Source of the DNA: CAZHFA01 sp964534945
Lineage (GTDB): Bacteria; Bdellovibrionota_C; UBA2361; CAKMMH01
Assembly (NCBI GenBank): GCA_964534945.1
Contig: CAZHSB010000042.1
Span: 1 to 15,648 of the forward strand
Direction: 5' to 3'
Length of the DNA: 15,648 bases
Shown: piece after piece, positions 15,108 to 15,648 of the stretch
Layout of the letters: each line of letters begins with the position of its first letter
How positions within the stretch are numbered: the first letter of the stretch is position 1
Position numbers and translations under genes: made by a program
Notes under the pieces: model-generated
Told to the model about the DNA's origin: nothing
The model's database searches: none
Seen by the model: the letters and a program-made list of their open reading frames with translations, nothing else

Positions 15108-15422
15108 ATGTCAGCAATTGTGTTTTTCTTAAGGTTGATGGCCTGTGGAGTCCTCGCGATAATTTTTGTTATCGCTGTTTTGGAAGCATTGAAATCAGTG
15201 TATGATAGCATTTTTTGGAGATGCACGACTTCGCAAAGTTTTTATACTCTGCGCATGGTGTTCGGTGTCATAGCAATAACATCTATCGGATTAATTGTCT
15301 ATATTGCTCCGATGTTGTTAGAAAGCGATTGTGTTGCTATTGTCGTAGGGACTTTTGGAATCTCTTTGGTTTTTTTCGTATGCCTTGCACGGTTTTTTTC
15401 AAAAAATTTTTTTCATGGTTAA
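15108..15422 (+). CDS. small three-span membrane protein of unknown function
   Basis: The 104-residue product has three hydrophobic spans at about 5-27, 49-70 and 75-98, with two cysteines near the span ends (C38, C75) and a basic end (RFFSKNFFHG). I recognise no family. A strong ribosome binding site GAGAGGAG (15091-15098) lies nine bases upstream of the ATG, and a good terminator starts nine bases after the stop, so this looks like a genuine single-gene unit. The 196 bases between it and sppA contain no other supportable gene and no clear promoter. An overlapping frame at 15215-15445 has no ribosome binding site and reads through the terminator stem, so it is a shadow. Confidence 0.7.
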   Translation: MSAIVFFLRLMACGVLAIIFVIAVLEALKSVYDSIFWRCTTSQSFYTLRMVFGVIAITSIGLIVYIAPMLLESDCVAIVVGTFGISLVFFVCLARFFSKNFFHG

Positions 15423-15430
15423 TCTTGCTA

Positions 15431-15458
15431 AGGGATATTCTTTAATATCCCTTTTTTT
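15431..15458 (+). terminator. Rho-independent terminator
   Basis: AGGGATATT (15431-15439) pairs perfectly with AATATCCCT (15444-15452) around a four-base loop, followed by a run of seven T (15452-15458). It ends the small membrane protein gene and isolates the tRNA promoter downstream. Confidence 0.9.
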
Positions 15459-15512
15459 ATATCTAAAACAATGTAAAAAAATAAATTTCTTTTATTAAAT
15501 TATTCTCTAAAG

Positions 15513-15543
15513 TTGACATTTTTTGTATTTTTGATACTATACT
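15513..15543 (+). promoter_or_regulatory. sigma-70 type promoter of tRNA-Val
   Basis: A consensus -35 box TTGACA (15513-15518) is followed by TATACT (15538-15543, spacer 19) or TACTAT (15535-15540, spacer 16) as the -10 box. Transcription would start about 20 bases before the tRNA. It is the clearest vegetative promoter in the window, as expected for a stable RNA gene. Confidence 0.75.
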
Positions 15544-15567
15544 TTTCGTAAGAGAGACATCTTTTAT

Positions 15568-15643
15568 GGGCGCTTAGCTCAATTGGTAGAGCGTCAGCCT
15601 TACAAGCTGAGGGTTATAGGTTCGAGTCCTATAGCGCCCACCA
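15568..15643 (+). tRNA. tRNA-Val (anticodon TAC)
   Basis: All 76 bases fold as a standard cloverleaf. The acceptor stem is GGGCGCT/AGCGCCC, the D arm GCTC-AATTGGTA-GAGC, and the anticodon arm TCAGC-CTTACAA-GCTGA with TAC at 15601-15603. The variable loop is GGGTT, the T arm ATAGG-TTCGAGT-CCTAT, the discriminator A, and the CCA end is encoded (15641-15643). UAC reads the GUN valine box, preferentially GUA. Five T follow at the window edge and may begin a terminator or the spacer to another tRNA. Confidence 0.97.
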
Positions 15644-15648
15644 TTTTT

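Noticed and set aside
14926..15226. minus-strand frames of 63 and 68 codons between sppA and the small membrane gene
   Set aside because: They overlap each other or the better supported plus-strand gene, lack ribosome binding sites and show no recognisable features.

Overview
This window is strongly AT-rich (roughly 30% GC by eye) and comes from a bacterium with a two-membrane envelope, a flagellum and, apparently, sigma-54 promoters. The evidence is separate accB and accC genes, lgt, sppA, a DUF1573 secreted protein, the flagellar cap gene fliD and a tRNA with an encoded CCA end. I cannot name the phylum. The small GC-rich hairpin repeats next to fliD resemble, from memory only, repeats of PVC-group and Chlorobi genomes. 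A run of exactly 100 N shows that this is a draft scaffold.

Left part (1-2750): the possible tail of a gene running in from the left edge, with a terminator-like hairpin, converges on rsmE on the minus strand. rsmE is divergent from lgt. lgt overlaps a gene for a secreted protein I do not recognise.

Middle (2882-7365): accB, accC, a DUF1573 protein and a membrane protein ending in a J domain are spaced 2, 18 and 12 bases apart and look like one operon. It joins the first step of fatty acid synthesis to two envelope proteins. fliD follows, preceded by a textbook -24/-12 sigma-54 element.

8835-9461 has no gene. It holds two inverted copies of a hairpin repeat flanking the assembly gap. The hairpins have different stems but keep a GAA loop, and the best-matched pair of arms shows a compensatory base-pair change.

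Right part (9489-15648): comM (YifB family ATPase), then a same-strand cluster of a membrane-anchored VWA protein, a membrane-anchored coiled-coil protein and an SppA-type signal peptide peptidase. A small three-helix membrane protein with its own terminator follows, and the window ends with tRNA-Val(TAC) behind a good sigma-70 type promoter.

Most genes are recognisable housekeeping or envelope functions. The least explained items are the GAA-loop repeat, the membrane J-domain protein, the VWA/coiled-coil/SppA cluster and the secreted protein after lgt.
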